Shown: positions 17,334 through 26,537 of the stretch, one piece after another
Position numbering within the stretch: the first letter of the stretch is position 1
How the letters are laid out: every line of letters starts with the position of its first letter
Assembly: GCF_022538055.1 (NCBI RefSeq)
Contig: NZ_JAKZAM010000011.1
Location: 87,901-151,900, forward strand
DNA length: 64,000 bases
Direction: 5' to 3'
From: Cognataquiflexum nitidum
GTDB taxonomy: Bacteria; Bacteroidota; Bacteroidia; Cytophagales; Cyclobacteriaceae
The notes under the pieces: generated by a model
Seen by the model: the letters and a program-made list of their open reading frames with translations, nothing else
Databases searched by the model: none
Told to the model about the DNA's origin: nothing
Position numbers and translations under genes: made by a program

Positions 17334-19418
17334 ATGTCAAAAAACATCAACCTTTCACTGCTTTTTTTCTTCCTATTTCTACTTAGCTTAGTCTCTTTTG
17401 GCCAAGTGGTATCACCGCCAAAGTGGAATATCCAACTGGCCAATCCGGACCTCAAAGTCGGCGCTGAAGCAGAAATTGTGTTGAAAGCATCTATTCCTAG
17501 AAATTGGTATATCTATTCCAATGACTTTGATGAGAATGCAGGCCCGGTACTTACCAGCTTAAGCTTGGAGGGATCAAAGGGGATTTCGGCTACCGAGAAG
17601 TTGAAACCGATCAATCCGAAGAAGAAATTTGATGAAGTTTGGGAGGCAGACATCACCTATTTTTCGGTTGCAGGGGAATTTCGTCAGAAGATTACGGTCA
17701 TCGAACCAAATGTGGAAATCAAGGGAACGGTTGAATACCAAATGTGTTCGGATGTGACCGGGCAATGTATCCTGTATGAGGAAGATTTTACGATCAAAGC
17801 CACTGCGCAGGGTTCAGATAATATAACACCAAGTCCTAGTGAATCTTCTGCTGACAACTCCAATCTTGAAAAATCTGAACCTGATTCTTCGGTTTCAGCA
17901 ACTGAACCCGTTCAGGAAAAAGCGGAAGTCATCGACGGAAACCAAGAAAGGTCTTTTGTGGACCTCGATGATGAAGGTAGCAAGGGGGGATTGTTGGGTT
18001 TTATGTTTGTTGCTTTTTTGGCAGGTTTGGCGGCGTTGCTGACACCTTGTGTGTTTCCGATGATCCCGATGACGGTGACTTTCTTTACAGGAAGATCCAA
18101 ATCCAGGATTTCAGGAATCCGGAATGCCGGGATTTATGGCTTGTCCATTATCGCTATTTATACCATTGCCGGGACGGCAGTTGCTGCGATCCAAGGTCCT
18201 GAATTTGCCAATTGGCTTTCAACCCATTGGCTTCCCAATGTATTCTTCTTTCTTATTTTCATCTTCTTTGCATTTGCTTTCTTGGGCATGTTTGAGATTA
18301 CCTTGCCGAGCAGTTTTGTGAATAAGATCGATGCCAAAGCCGATAAAGGCGGAATGGCAGGGATTTTCTTTATGGCCTTCACCTTGGTGTTGGTTTCGTT
18401 TTCTTGTACAGGACCGATTGTAGGTTCTATTTTGATCAAAGCTGCCGGCGGGGATTTCATTACCCCAATTGCAGGGATGTTTGCATTTTCGCTCGCTTTC
18501 GCTATCCCCTTTACCTTGTTTGCAGTATTCCCTGAATGGCTCAATTCACTACCAAAATCCGGGGGTTGGCTGAATTCCGTCAAGGTGGTATTGGGATTTT
18601 TGGAATTGGCTTTGGCCTTCAAATTTCTTTCCGTTGCCGATCAGGTTTACCATTGGGGATTGCTCGACAGGGACATTTATATCGCGATTTGGATTGTGAT
18701 TTTCTTCCTTTTGGGATTGTATCTTTTGGGCAAAATCAGGACCAAGCACGATTCACCGATGGACTATATCGGAGTACCAAGGCTGATGTTGGCCATTACC
18801 ACTTTCGTATTTGTGGTCTATCTGATTCCAGGACTTTGGGGAGCGCCTTTGAAAGCCCTGAGTGGCTACCTTCCTCCCATGGCGACCCATGACTTCAATG
18901 TAATGGAAAGTAGGGCAGGTGCGGTGAGTAAAGAAAACCAATTGGGAGAAATTCCGAAGTATGCCGATTTCCTGCATTTCCCTCATGGTATCCAAGGGTA
19001 TTTTGATTACAAACAGGCTTTAGCTGCCGCACAGAAGCAGGGAAAACCCTTGTTTATAGATTTTACAGGCCACGGCTGCGTTAACTGTCGGGAAATGGAA
19101 GCCCGAGTGTGGTCAGATCCGCAGGTTTTGCAAAGGTTGAAAGAGGATTTTGTGATGGTGGCTTTGTATATCGATGAGCGGTATGAACTGCCGGAAGCCG
19201 AATGGTATGTGTCGGATTATGATGGAAAGGAGAAAAAAACCATTGGCAAGCAGAACGCTGATTTCCAGATTACGAAATTCAACAACAATGCCCAGCCCTA
19301 TTATGTGATCTTGGACCATAATGAGGAATTGCTCGTCAAACCCAAAGCCTATGACACCAATATCCTGAATTTTGTCAGTTTCTTAGAGGAGGCAAAAGCG
19401 GAGTTTGGAAGAAGGTAA
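17334..19418 (+). CDS. dsbD: Thiol:disulfide interchange protein DsbD
   Basis: A 694-residue protein with the three-part DsbD layout. A signal peptide (SLVSFGQ) is followed by a periplasmic DsbD-alpha domain with its Cys pair (QMCSDVTGQC, about residue 145). The CcdA-like membrane domain has eight segments and carries Cys in LTPCVFPMIP and SFSCTGPIVG. The C-terminal thioredoxin-like domain has the active site HGCVNCREME. Electrons pass from cytoplasmic thioredoxin to periplasmic or cytochrome maturation partners. The start at 17334 (MSKNIN...) gives a normal signal peptide. Monocistronic, closed by a strong terminator. Confidence 0.92.
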   Translation: MSKNINLSLLFFFLFLLSLVSFGQVVSPPKWNIQLANPDLKVGAEAEIVLKASIPRNWYIYSNDFDENAGPVLTSLSLEGSKGISATEKLKPINPKKKFDEVWEADITYFSVAGEFRQKITVIEPNVEIKGTVEYQMCSDVTGQCILYEEDFTIKATAQGSDNITPSPSESSADNSNLEKSEPDSSVSATEPVQEKAEVIDGNQERSFVDLDDEGSKGGLLGFMFVAFLAGLAALLTPCVFPMIPMTVTFFTGRSKSRISGIRNAGIYGLSIIAIYTIAGTAVAAIQGPEFANWLSTHWLPNVFFFLIFIFFAFAFLGMFEITLPSSFVNKIDAKADKGGMAGIFFMAFTLVLVSFSCTGPIVGSILIKAAGGDFITPIAGMFAFSLAFAIPFTLFAVFPEWLNSLPKSGGWLNSVKVVLGFLELALAFKFLSVADQVYHWGLLDRDIYIAIWIVIFFLLGLYLLGKIRTKHDSPMDYIGVPRLMLAITTFVFVVYLIPGLWGAPLKALSGYLPPMATHDFNVMESRAGAVSKENQLGEIPKYADFLHFPHGIQGYFDYKQALAAAQKQGKPLFIDFTGHGCVNCREMEARVWSDPQVLQRLKEDFVMVALYIDERYELPEAEWYVSDYDGKEKKTIGKQNADFQITKFNNNAQPYYVILDHNEELLVKPKAYDTNILNFVSFLEEAKAEFGRR

Positions 19419-19505
19419 GGTTTGATAGTATTTTATTTAAAACAACCTGTGACTGTTTTTGGGTCAGATTTTTAAGAAGGAAGAAAAGTGATAAAATTTC
19501 AAAAA

Positions 19506-19535
19506 AAATCCTCCTCATGAAAATGAGGAGGATTT
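19506..19535. terminator. Bidirectional terminator between dsbD and rpiB
   Basis: A 13-bp perfect stem AAATCCTCCTCAT / ATGAGGAGGATTT with loop GAAA. Adjacent A and T runs serve both directions. Just upstream, the A run at 19498-19508 acts as the U tract for the - strand operon. Confidence 0.88.
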
Positions 19536-19536
19536 G

Positions 19537-19974
19537 CTATTTACAGGCAATTTTATTTACCCTAGTGGCATGTCTACCACCTTCAAAATCAGTAGTAAGG
19601 AAAATTTCCACAAGTTTCGAGGCAAGTTCCAATGATATAAACCTCGCAGGCAATGCCAATACATTGGCATCATTATGTTGCCTGGCTAAAGCAGATAAAT
19701 CCTCTGTCCAACAAAGAGCGGCGCGAATTCCCTGATGCTTGTTGGCTGTGATTGCAACACCGTTGCCGCTACCACAGATGAGGATTCCCTGTTTGAATTC
19801 ACCGGCTTCTATTGCATTGCAAAGAGGGTGAACAAAATCAGGATAATCGGCTGAGGCAGGTGTATAAGGACCAAAATCTTTTACTTCATACCCTGCTATT
19901 TCCAATACTTTGATCAGGTCTGTTTTATATTCAAAACCTGCATGGTCTCCTCCTATTGCAATCCTTTTATTCAT
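19537..19974 (-). CDS. rpiB: Ribose-5-phosphate isomerase B
   Basis: A 145-residue RpiB/LacAB-type isomerase that interconverts ribose 5-phosphate and ribulose 5-phosphate in the pentose phosphate pathway. It shows the N-terminal GGDHAGFEYK motif, the catalytic Cys in LICGSGNGVAIT (about residue 67) and the NKHQGIRAALC segment. It is the last gene of glyA-tatC-rpiB. Its ATG overlaps the tatC stop by 8 nt (ATGAATAA), the same junction type as in the glycan cluster. Confidence 0.92.
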   Translation of the reverse strand: MNKRIAIGGDHAGFEYKTDLIKVLEIAGYEVKDFGPYTPASADYPDFVHPLCNAIEAGEFKQGILICGSGNGVAITANKHQGIRAALCWTEDLSALARQHNDANVLALPARFISLELASKLVEIFLTTDFEGGRHATRVNKIACK

Positions 19975-20827
19975 TGTCTTTGTATTTCAAGTTATCTTCC
20001 AGTTCTTTTTTTGCCCTTTTCTTTTCGAGTCTTTTTGCCACCTGTATTCCTGCTTCATAAAGTACCAGAATCGGCATGGCGATCAACACCTGACTTATGA
20101 CGTCCGGTGGTGTAATCAAAGCAGATAAAATCAAAATCACCACGATAGAATGCCTTCTATATGCTTTCAACATGGCAGCTGTAACCAAACCTGACATCGA
20201 AAGGAAATAGATCACTACAGGAAGCTGGAACATGATGGCAGATGCCAAGACAAGCATGCTTAGGGTACCGATATAAGAGGTAATGTCAAATTCATTGAGA
20301 ATGCTCGGATCCAATTGATAATTGGCCAAGAAATTAATAGAAAGCGGTGCAAGAATAAAATATCCAAATGCAGTTCCCATAAAAAACAGAAGACTCACAA
20401 AAAACACAGCACCGCGGGCAGCCTGCCTCTCCTTGGAATACAATCCCGGAGCAATAAATTTCCACACCTCCCAAAATAAGTAGGGAAATGAAACAATAAG
20501 TCCCACCACCATACTAGATGTAAGGTGCATGGAAAACTGACCGGTCATCTGCCTGCTTTGTATCGTAAAGGGAAGGGTGTCGATGCAGAGTGGAGGAATA
20601 GATAAGTAATCAGAAATCTGGCAAAGTACCCTGTAGGTGATAAAATCAACTTTGGATGGCCCAAGGATGACAACACCGAAAACAATACTTTTGGCAAGAA
20701 AAGCCGCAACTGTAAATATCAAAATCGCAGCGGCAGAACGTAACAGATGCCACCTCAACTGCTCCAAGTGGTCCAAAAAGGACATGCCCTCTTCTTCCTC
20801 TTCTTCTTTATACTGATCTAAGGCCAC
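19967..20827 (-). CDS. tatC: Sec-independent protein translocase TatC
   Basis: A 286-residue protein with six membrane helices. The N-terminal MSFLDHLEQLRWHLLR motif is the TatC signature that binds twin-arginine signal peptides, and SFPYLFWEVWKFIAPGL contains the conserved Pro and Glu region. The acidic N-terminus (KEEEEEEG) is unusual but seen in some Bacteroidota. No tatA lies next to it in this window. It follows glyA by 15 nt and overlaps rpiB by 8 nt. It acts in the inner membrane. Confidence 0.92.
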   Translation of the reverse strand: MALDQYKEEEEEEGMSFLDHLEQLRWHLLRSAAAILIFTVAAFLAKSIVFGVVILGPSKVDFITYRVLCQISDYLSIPPLCIDTLPFTIQSRQMTGQFSMHLTSSMVVGLIVSFPYLFWEVWKFIAPGLYSKERQAARGAVFFVSLLFFMGTAFGYFILAPLSINFLANYQLDPSILNEFDITSYIGTLSMLVLASAIMFQLPVVIYFLSMSGLVTAAMLKAYRRHSIVVILILSALITPPDVISQVLIAMPILVLYEAGIQVAKRLEKKRAKKELEDNLKYKDNE

Positions 20828-20842
20828 GCTTTTTTAGAATAA

Positions 20843-22111
20843 TTAATACAATGGAAACTGAACCATCCAGTCGTTGACTTCAGATTTTATTTTTACCAAT
20901 TCAGCCTCTTGGTCGTGGTTTTTAAGAGCACGATCTATCAACCCTACTATTTTACGCATATCTTCTTCTTTCAAACCACGGGTGGTCACTGCGGCGGTTC
21001 CCACTCTCATTCCCGAGGTTACAAATGGCGATCTGGTATCAAAAGGAACCATATTTTTGTTGATGGTGATGTCCACTTTGCCCAAGGTCTCCTCTGCAAG
21101 CTTTCCTGTAAGGTCTTTGTTGCGGAGGTCGATCAGCATCATATGGTTGTCAGTACCACCGGAAATGATCTTATATCCCAAACCTACAAAAGTATCTGCC
21201 ATGATGGCAGCATTCTTTTTGACCTGAAGGACATAATCCATATAGTCATCAGAAAGAGCCTCTTCAAATGCGATTGCTTTGGCTGCAATAATGTGTTCCA
21301 AAGGTCCACCTTGTGTTCCGGGAAATACACCTGAATCCAGCAAAGCTGACATTTTTCTGAGTTCACCTTTAGGGGTTTTCAATCCAAAAGGATTGTCAAA
21401 ATCATCTCTCATCAAAATCAATCCACCTCTTGGACCACGAAGAGTTTTGTGTGTGGTGGTAGTCACTATGTGACAATGCTCCAAGGGATCATTCAAAAGT
21501 CCTTTGGCAATCAATCCAGATGGATGTGAAATATCTGCCAATAATATAGCACCGACTTGATCAGCAATATCTCTCAATCTCTCATAATCCCAATCGCGGC
21601 TATATGCTGAAGCCCCACAGATCAATAATTTTGGTTTTATTTCCAAAGCTTTGGCTTCTACTTTGTCGTAGTCGATGACTCCTGTCTCTTCTTCTACTCC
21701 ATAAAAATGAGGATCATATAATTTTCCGGAAAAATTGACAGGAGAACCATGGGTCAGGTGACCTCCGTGCGAAAGATCAAAACCTAAAATGGGATCGCCA
21801 GGGTTTAGCACAGCCAAGAAAACGGCTGCATTGGCCTGTGCACCGGAATGGGGCTGTACATTGGCCCATGTAGCGCCAAAAAGAGCTTTGGCCCTATCTA
21901 TGGCAAGCTGCTCAATTTCGTCTACAATCTCACAACCTCCATAATACCGCTTGCCGGGAAGGCCTTCAGCATACTTGTTGGTCAATACACTTCCTGCTGC
22001 TTCCATCACCTGCTTGCTAGTGAAATTTTCTGAAGCAATCAATTCAATTCCGGTTTTTTGACGGTTTTCCTCTTTGGATATGAGGTCAAAAATAGCCTGG
22101 TCTCTTTTCAT
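20843..22111 (-). CDS. glyA: Serine hydroxymethyltransferase
   Basis: A 422-residue PLP enzyme that converts serine and tetrahydrofolate into glycine and 5,10-methylene-THF. It shows [17 protein letters not shown], the [11 protein letters not shown] stretch and the PLP lysine in [15 protein letters not shown]. First gene of an operon with tatC and rpiB. An eight-base C run on the - strand (G8, 22112-22119) lies directly upstream of the start codon, an odd leader for a housekeeping gene. A promoter candidate is listed separately. Confidence 0.95.
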   Translation of the reverse strand: MKRDQAIFDLISKEENRQKTGIELIASENFTSKQVMEAAGSVLTNKYAEGLPGKRYYGGCEIVDEIEQLAIDRAKALFGATWANVQPHSGAQANAAVFLAVLNPGDPILGFDLSHGGHLTHGSPVNFSGKLYDPHFYGVEEETGVIDYDKVEAKALEIKPKLLICGASAYSRDWDYERLRDIADQVGAILLADISHPSGLIAKGLLNDPLEHCHIVTTTTHKTLRGPRGGLILMRDDFDNPFGLKTPKGELRKMSALLDSGVFPGTQGGPLEHIIAAKAIAFEEALSDDYMDYVLQVKKNAAIMADTFVGLGYKIISGGTDNHMMLIDLRNKDLTGKLAEETLGKVDITINKNMVPFDTRSPFVTSGMRVGTAAVTTRGLKEEDMRKIVGLIDRALKNHDQEAELVKIKSEVNDWMVQFPLY

Positions 22112-22136
22112 GGGGGGGGTATTTTAATAGGTCGGC

Positions 22137-22167
22137 CAAAATTAGTTTTATTCAATGGATTATCCAA
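22137..22167 (-). promoter_or_regulatory. Candidate promoter of glyA
   Basis: Read on the - strand: TTG at 22167-22165, a 20-nt gap, then TAATTTTG (22144-22137), an exact TAnnTTTG box. It lies 26 nt before the glyA start codon. Confidence 0.55.
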
Positions 22168-22248
22168 TGGAATATATACAAAAGCACTAGGATAAAACCT
22201 TCAAGAAAACCAATGGCCTTAATTGGATCTCAGAAAAGTGAGTAAATT

Positions 22249-22932
22249 TCAAATAAAATTTTTCAATGTCTCAAATATCCTTTTAGCTATCCTTTCCATT
22301 CCCAAATCCCCGGGGTGCCTGGCAACACTTTCATTTGCAAATAGGCCAATGGCCATATTTTCTTCCTTCGAGCTTAAGTCTGTAAGGTTTACCAATTCCC
22401 AGTTATTGGTTTGAGCTACCAAAACAAGTTGCTGATTTACTTTTTCACTATACCAAAAAGTAGTAGATACGATGACTTCCATTTTTCGGCCGTTGGCAAG
22501 GTAATCCACAAATAACTTTATTGATTCGGCAAGCTCATTTCCATTGATCTCAGCTTCAGCTATATTTTCCCCAAACCTGATAATGAGAATATCAGGATTA
22601 AAATCTCTCAGGTGCTCATAAAAAGAAAAGTCAAAAGAGGTAAAGCCCCTTTCAAAGGGGAAGACGTTTTCACTTTTCAAATCAGCCTCCGGTTTTTTTG
22701 ATTTGACCAAAGATTTCAGGACTGAAAAATAATCTTTTTCCACAGAACTTGCCGCCATACCCCAACTGCCTTTCCAACCAATTTCAGGCGCCGGTGGATG
22801 CCAGGTGATGCTATTGCCTATGGCTAATATTTTGGGGTTGATTTTTGTCGATGGCGGGGTTTCTTTCGGTTCGATACATCCGTAAAGTCCCAAAATGAAA
22901 ACCCAAAATATTACCTTGATATTCCTAATCAT
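22249..22932 (-). CDS. SGNH/GDSL-type hydrolase lipoprotein
   Basis: A 227-residue protein with a lipoprotein signal (LGLYGC, acylated Cys about residue 19). The SGNH blocks are visible: block I as IGNSIT with the nucleophile Ser, a GEN block III (RFGENIAEAE) and a C-terminal block V with the catalytic pair region RHPGDLGME. Known members are esterases, acetyl-xylan esterases or lipases; the substrate here is unknown. It follows the TonB receptor by 19 nt and is probably the last gene of the same operon, which may mean it handles a ligand taken up by the receptor. Confidence 0.75.
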   Translation of the reverse strand: MIRNIKVIFWVFILGLYGCIEPKETPPSTKINPKILAIGNSITWHPPAPEIGWKGSWGMAASSVEKDYFSVLKSLVKSKKPEADLKSENVFPFERGFTSFDFSFYEHLRDFNPDILIIRFGENIAEAEINGNELAESIKLFVDYLANGRKMEVIVSTTFWYSEKVNQQLVLVAQTNNWELVNLTDLSSKEENMAIGLFANESVARHPGDLGMERIAKRIFETLKNFI

Positions 22933-22951
22933 CCAATTTTTTTTTGTTTAC

Positions 22952-25219
22952 TTAAAAAGGTATCCTCACATTCAACGCAATATTCCTTCCCATTTGGTTG
23001 ACACCAAAAGGTCTGAAAAGCGATAAGTGATCCAAATAAGCTTTATTAAGCAGGTTAGTACCACTTACATAAACATCCAAAGTACTACCTCCCACCTTGA
23101 GGTTACCGCCGATATTCATCCCCAAAAGGAAATATCCCGGTGTCGCTTCTTCTAGAGGGGCCTCTCTTTCTTGGTCAAAAACCAATGATCCCAATACACT
23201 GATGTATGGTTTTTGAAGAATTCCGATATCGTTTAACCTGAAATCCAAGTTTTGGTTCCAACGGAAAGCTGGGATATAGGGTAGGTAACTGAGGTCGTTC
23301 CTTCTTTGGCCGATGACCATCGCATACGAGGTCGAGCCACTGATCCATTTGACAGAAGTTGGCTGGATGTCAAGTTCGATCTCCCCGCCATAAAGCCTGG
23401 CATCTGACTGCTCAAATGACCAGATATCCAAGTCCTGCTGCACTTCCCCTGTTGGAGCAAAGAAAATGTAATTGTTGATGCTGTTATAAAAGACCTCTCC
23501 TGAAAGTGCAAATCCCTTTCCACTATACCGGATGCCAAAGTCAGTCTGAATGTTTTGTTCTCTTTCAAAAGAAGCATTTCCTTTTTCAAATCTTCTTGTT
23601 CCAGGATGTACTCCATTGGAAAATAACTCAGCCAAATCAGGTGCCCTGAAACCCTGAGCAATGTTGAGTCTAAATCTCCATTTATCATCAGGCCTGAAAG
23701 TTGCTCCTCCACTTGTGGTAACCCCGTCAAACGTCCTTTTGAGCTTTCTGTCTTCAGGTTCACCGGGTAAGATAAACCCAAAGTCTATAAAATGTGGCGC
23801 ACTTGCATCCACATTTACTTTTCTGTAATCATACCTCAGGCCGCCTTGGATCACCCATTTGTCTTTATTATAATTCAATAAGCCATAGACAGATCGGTCG
23901 TCTTTTCTAGCGTCAGGAATCAAGAATTCCAAAGCATCGTCATAGTTGATGGTATTGAGAACAAAGCCTTGAACACCAAAAATTGCTTCCAAATGTGGAT
24001 TCAATGACTTGAAATACTTGAGATCATACATCAGGTTGGTCTGGTTCAATCCCAGATCCACGGTTGTTTCACCTGATTCTAACTCCTCCCTCAGGTTTTT
24101 GTGCAATCCAAAAGTGGCTTTGAACTTATCCTCACCCAAAAAGACATTGGTCTCTGAAGAAATGAAATGGTCAGTGACATTTTGGTAAGGCACTTGGGTC
24201 CTCCGGTCTCCTCTATAAGTCGCAAGTTCATCGATCTGGTTTTCATCCAAGATCCCGAGTTTTTGCTTCATGTAAGTATAGCGAAGCCTGGTCTCTCCCC
24301 ATCTTTTTTGAAGTCCCACTCCTGCTTTGAGGTTTTGGGTATTGAATCTGGTGTTGCCCATGGTCCTGCCATCTCCATCAATGTAATCAGCATGGGATTC
24401 CAAGGCACCGTTCAAGGACCAAACAAAGCCATTCTCAGTAGCACCTTTGACACCGACTTCAGATCTTAAACCAAGGTTGTTGCTGTATCCCCGCAGATTG
24501 ACATACCCATCCACATCGCCTTTGGCAGCATCTTTTTCTTCAATAAGATTGACGACTCCTGCCATTGCGCCTGATCCATAGATCAAAGAAGCGGGACCTT
24601 TGATCAACTCTACATTACCGATACCTGTTTCGGTTAGACCCAGACCATGGTCGGCACCCCATTGTTGGTTTTCAAATCTACCGCCTTGATATACAGACAA
24701 TACCCTGCTAAAGGAAAGTCCACGGATGACAGGTTTGCTGATACCGGGGCCTAAAGAGATTTCATTGACTCCGGGGGTTCTCGTCAGCGCAGTCATCAGA
24801 CTTGGAGAAGGCATTTTGAGAATGGCCATCCTATCTACCTTTTCGATGCTGATAGGAGAGCTTTCTTTACTCATGATATAGGCACCCGAAATAACGACTT
24901 CGTCAATATTCGTCATCGATTCCTCTAATTGGATCACAACAGCTTTTCCGGCATTGTTTGGCCTCACTGTTTGAACTTGGGTGGCATAGCCGATAAAGGA
25001 AATCTGAAAGGTTATATTTTTCTCAGGTAAAGAGGTAATCGTAAAATTACCATCAAGGTCAGTTACTACCCCGCGGTTGAGTTCAGGAATGAAAATAGAT
25101 ACACCCGGTAAGGGGGAATTGGTATTTTTATCCAGAACACGTCCTGTGATGGTAAGGTCTTGAGCGGCCAATACCCCAATTGAAATTAAGGTAAGGGCAA
25201 TTACGAATAGTAGTCGCAT
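22952..25219 (-). CDS. TonB-dependent receptor, metal or siderophore type
   Basis: A 755-residue outer-membrane receptor. A signal peptide (ALTLISIGVLAAQ) is followed by a carboxypeptidase-regulatory-like domain (about 22-105), a plug domain with RGLSFSRVLSVYQGG and QQWGADHGLG, and a 22-strand barrel ending in a C-terminal Phe (IALNVRIPF). No SusD partner is present. The QQWG-DHG segment is one I associate with zinc or copper-related TonB receptors in Bacteroidota. The His-rich small gene just upstream supports metal uptake. The substrate is inferred. Confidence 0.87.
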   Translation of the reverse strand: MRLLFVIALTLISIGVLAAQDLTITGRVLDKNTNSPLPGVSIFIPELNRGVVTDLDGNFTITSLPEKNITFQISFIGYATQVQTVRPNNAGKAVVIQLEESMTNIDEVVISGAYIMSKESSPISIEKVDRMAILKMPSPSLMTALTRTPGVNEISLGPGISKPVIRGLSFSRVLSVYQGGRFENQQWGADHGLGLTETGIGNVELIKGPASLIYGSGAMAGVVNLIEEKDAAKGDVDGYVNLRGYSNNLGLRSEVGVKGATENGFVWSLNGALESHADYIDGDGRTMGNTRFNTQNLKAGVGLQKRWGETRLRYTYMKQKLGILDENQIDELATYRGDRRTQVPYQNVTDHFISSETNVFLGEDKFKATFGLHKNLREELESGETTVDLGLNQTNLMYDLKYFKSLNPHLEAIFGVQGFVLNTINYDDALEFLIPDARKDDRSVYGLLNYNKDKWVIQGGLRYDYRKVNVDASAPHFIDFGFILPGEPEDRKLKRTFDGVTTSGGATFRPDDKWRFRLNIAQGFRAPDLAELFSNGVHPGTRRFEKGNASFEREQNIQTDFGIRYSGKGFALSGEVFYNSINNYIFFAPTGEVQQDLDIWSFEQSDARLYGGEIELDIQPTSVKWISGSTSYAMVIGQRRNDLSYLPYIPAFRWNQNLDFRLNDIGILQKPYISVLGSLVFDQEREAPLEEATPGYFLLGMNIGGNLKVGGSTLDVYVSGTNLLNKAYLDHLSLFRPFGVNQMGRNIALNVRIPF

Positions 25220-25284
25220 TGCTTGAATTGCTAGTAAGTGTAAATGATAATGATTTGAGTTCTGATGATCTCAGAGTAAAAAAA

Positions 25285-25647
25285 TCAAGCAATCGCAGGC
25301 GGACCTCGGTGTTCAAATCCAAACTGAACTCGCGAGAAAAATTCTAAAGAATTAAAAGATGATACAAAACTTTGATCATATTCATCCAGGCATGGTATAG
25401 GGATTTCAAACTGATATACGATATAATCAGCATGTTCCATAAGATCCAAGATGATAAGTTCCTCCTCTGTATGTCCATGGTCAGGAAGTGATTCCTGTTC
25501 GAGAGTTAATATCGGATGGGCATGGGTGATGATCTTTCCGTTCAATTCATGGGAGTGAAAAAACAAAACTCCATTTGCCAAAACACTTGACATCAGGACC
25601 AAGCTGAAATGACTAAGGAATGGAAGAATGTTGCGGAATTTTTTCAC
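25285..25647 (-). CDS. Small His-rich exported protein with C-terminal RGPPA motif
   Basis: A 120-residue protein with an N-terminal hydrophobic helix (about 5-30) and three His clusters: FHSHE, THAHP and DHGHTEEE. The C-terminus ends EHRGPPAIA. Small proteins of this build, with a C-terminal RGPPA-like tail, recur upstream of TonB receptors in Bacteroidota as far as I recall. No biochemical function is known to me. It is the first gene of the operon with the TonB receptor and lipoprotein. The His clusters suggest divalent-metal binding in the periplasm. Confidence 0.6.
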   Translation of the reverse strand: MKKFRNILPFLSHFSLVLMSSVLANGVLFFHSHELNGKIITHAHPILTLEQESLPDHGHTEEELIILDLMEHADYIVYQFEIPIPCLDEYDQSFVSSFNSLEFFSRVQFGFEHRGPPAIA

Positions 25648-25674
25648 TTATTTCAATAATTCAATCGGATAACA

Positions 25675-25695
25675 CAAATATAGATAACAATGTTA
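25675..25695 (-). promoter_or_regulatory. Promoter box and palindromic operator candidate
   Basis: TATATTTG (25682-25675 on the - strand) is an exact TAnnTTTG match, 28 nt before the His-rich gene. Directly upstream, TAACAATGTTA (25685-25695) is a perfect palindrome around one base, in the position of the -33 box. A repressor such as a Zur- or Fur-family protein could bind there; the regulator is not identified. Confidence 0.4.
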
Positions 25696-25793
25696 ATCTT
25701 AATTTACCATTCATAATTTTATTCCAAGCCAAAAAAAATTGGTAGACGAGTTAAAAAAATAACCATTTGGCAGAATTTTAGTAGATTTCAGAC

Positions 25794-26168
25794 ATGGTAG
25801 ATTTCAGATACAGACCCGAAACCTATTTTGAAGACGAACTTACTTCTGTACTTTTGATCAGGATGGACTTTCCCGAAAGTCAGTGGGGAGAGGTAATCAG
25901 CATCTATGCCAATCTTTTGGATGGTCAGGTCCACTATGAAGCAGTAGATTTTTATGGTAATGATATCAATCTTAGTCCATCCAAAAGCCATGAACCCTTA
26001 TCCACCCAAGAAGTAATCTTTATGATAGAATCAATGGAAACTGATTGGGATCTTGCTCAAGGGAATATGGGTCTGACACTTTTGGGAATCCCGGAAGTAG
26101 AGAGTAAATATTATCCAGATCTAAAAATATATTTTTCGGAAAAGAGGAAAAGCTTTGGGCTTGACTAA
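25794..26168 (+). CDS. Hypothetical acidic 124-residue protein
   Basis: No family is recognised. The protein is soluble, acidic and without a signal peptide or membrane segment, with motifs FPESQWGEVISIYANLLDG and LSTQEVIFMIESMETDW. It probably folds as alpha/beta. The gene is monocistronic on the + strand and converges with the next small gene, sharing 4 nt at the stops. Codon use and base composition look like neighbouring genes, supporting a real coding sequence. Confidence 0.55.
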   Translation: MVDFRYRPETYFEDELTSVLLIRMDFPESQWGEVISIYANLLDGQVHYEAVDFYGNDINLSPSKSHEPLSTQEVIFMIESMETDWDLAQGNMGLTLLGIPEVESKYYPDLKIYFSEKRKSFGLD

Positions 26169-26395
26169 AAATCTAAAATCGTCTCGTAGGCCCTGCTAAG
26201 CGAATGATAGGTTCTGTACCAATACTCGTATGTCTCAAATGAAATGCAGTCACTGATCTCCATTCCCTGAAAATTTACTTTCTTTATGCTGTTTGATGGA
26301 AGCCAGCTTCTCAGGTCATTGGCCTGATCTATGGTGAGTTGGGAGAGTTGGACAATTTTCTTTCCTTCTATTACCAAGGGTATCAATTTCATCAT
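26165..26395 (-). CDS. Hypothetical small protein (76 residues)
   Basis: The frame begins with tandem ATG codons at 26395 and 26392 (MMKLIPLVIEGKKIVQLSQL). A longer frame exists but adds an unlikely leader. It contains a helical LTIDQANDLRSWLPSNSI segment. No family is recognised. It converges with the 124-residue gene; their stop codons overlap (26165-26168). Cytoplasmic by composition. Confidence 0.45.
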   Translation of the reverse strand: MMKLIPLVIEGKKIVQLSQLTIDQANDLRSWLPSNSIKKVNFQGMEISDCISFETYEYWYRTYHSLSRAYETILDF

Positions 26396-26537
26396 AACTG
26401 ATTGTTTATATTGCAAATGAAAAGGAATCACTTTTAGAATTGGTTAATTATAAATTACGATTGTGTTAACTTTAAAATTTACTCCTTATTTTGATTACCA
26501 AAATTCATCCTGTTCAGAAGCTTTGGCACCTTAGTAC

